From DATHKG01 sp035489435 (GTDB lineage Bacteria > Bacteroidota > Bacteroidia > Chitinophagales > Chitinophagaceae), in assembly GCA_035489435.1 (NCBI GenBank), contig DATHKG010000024.1: DNA of 64,000 bases. One strand, given 5' to 3'. The notes beneath the pieces were generated by a model. It was not told the origin of the DNA. It saw only the letters and a program-made list of their open reading frames with translations, and did not search any database. Positions 63,699 through 64,000 of the stretch are shown here, piece after piece (the first letter of the stretch is position 1; each line of letters starts with the position of its first letter). Made by a program: the position numbers and the translations under genes.

Positions 63699-64000
63699 TC
63701 AGCTATATTTTCTTACAAGATTCCGGTTGGTAAATACAAGGAAAAACAGGATGATGCTCAGGAAATAGATGAGGTCACGTGTATCCACTACACCACGACT
63801 GATACTTTTATAGTGAAAATCTATCCCCAGCATGGCGACCAGGTAGTCGGCGCCCCCGCCTGCAATAAGACTGATGGCTTCAAACCCATTGTATATAACA
63901 AAACATAAAAATGCTGAAGCGATGAATGCAACAACTGCATTGTTGGTGAGACTGCTGCAACAGATGCCAATTGCAACAAAAACGGCAGATAAAAACAGTA
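63699..64000 (-). CDS. gldF: gliding-motility ABC permease GldF (C-terminal part)
   Basis: The last 99 codons or so of a multi-span permease, ending VDTRDLIYFLSIILFFLVFT and NRNLVRKYS. Three hydrophobic segments are visible (ICCSSLTNNAVVAFIASAFLC, YNGFEAISLI region and the last helix). The phrase SISRGVVDTRDLIYFLS is typical of GldF/ABC-2 permeases. The 5' end lies beyond the window. It is the partner of GldG immediately downstream. Confidence 0.9.
   Translation of the reverse strand, partial: LFLSAVFVAIGICCSSLTNNAVVAFIASAFLCFVIYNGFEAISLIAGGGADYLVAMLGIDFHYKSISRGVVDTRDLIYFLSIILFFLVFTNRNLVRKYS

Overview
The window looks like a chromosomal piece of a Bacteroidota bacterium, most likely a soil or freshwater Chitinophagales/Chitinophagaceae member. 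The evidence is gliding-motility gldG/gldF, type IX secretion (T9SS) C-terminal sorting domains, a fused MurF-alanine racemase, a small TonB-dependent receptor, LytTR/LytS two-component pairs, many lipoproteins with a Cys at the signal-peptide end, AT-rich spacers and almost no Shine-Dalgarno sites. No phage, transposase, CRISPR array or rRNA was seen; there is one tRNA (Ser, GGA).

Layout. 1-7.5 kb: a LytTR/LytS pair (3' partner cut by the window edge), a secreted hypothetical, a xylose-isomerase-like TIM barrel, a tricorn-like S41 protease and a membrane protein. 7.8-12.1 kb: a compact molybdenum-flavoured locus made of a one-domain ModE-like regulator, a ModE-box-like palindrome, a TonB-dependent receptor, a di-haem cytochrome c peroxidase and a small exported molybdopterin-fold protein. 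This is the best candidate for an undescribed system. 12.3-19.3 kb: a co-oriented carbohydrate and PVC-type cytochrome set (GH78 alpha-L-rhamnosidase, haem-binding lipoprotein, SUMF1-like protein, DUF1080 protein).

19.6-37 kb is an accessory, decaying zone. Seven damaged genes lie here: a double-frameshift pseudogene, a Ycf48-like/T9SS gene with an inverted segment, a GyrI-like remnant, a LytTR regulator missing most of its receiver, a beta-propeller gene with an in-frame stop, an unknown fragment, and a chimera of a PAS-kinase N-terminus with a class-III aminotransferase C-terminus. Between them are intact AraC regulators, two kinases, SDR enzymes and a response regulator whose phospho-acceptor Asp is Glu.

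37-54 kb returns to ordinary metabolism: tRNA-Ser, a PLP-dependent decarboxylase carrying a 12-bp coding minisatellite, TatD, a polysaccharide deacetylase, an ARPP-1-like protein, gltX, a B12-binding protein, an enoyl-CoA hydratase, a four-gene planctomycete-type cytochrome operon (DUF1549/1553, DUF1501, TIM barrel, DUF2231-cytochrome-LRR) and fumC. 54-64 kb holds a large T9SS-exported protein and the minus-strand run gldF-gldG-terC-murF/alr-lspA-lipoprotein.

A recurring property is short degenerate tandem repeats in spacers just after stop codons, with different units at each site. Starts were chosen by domain boundaries and signal peptides because ribosome-binding sites are weak.
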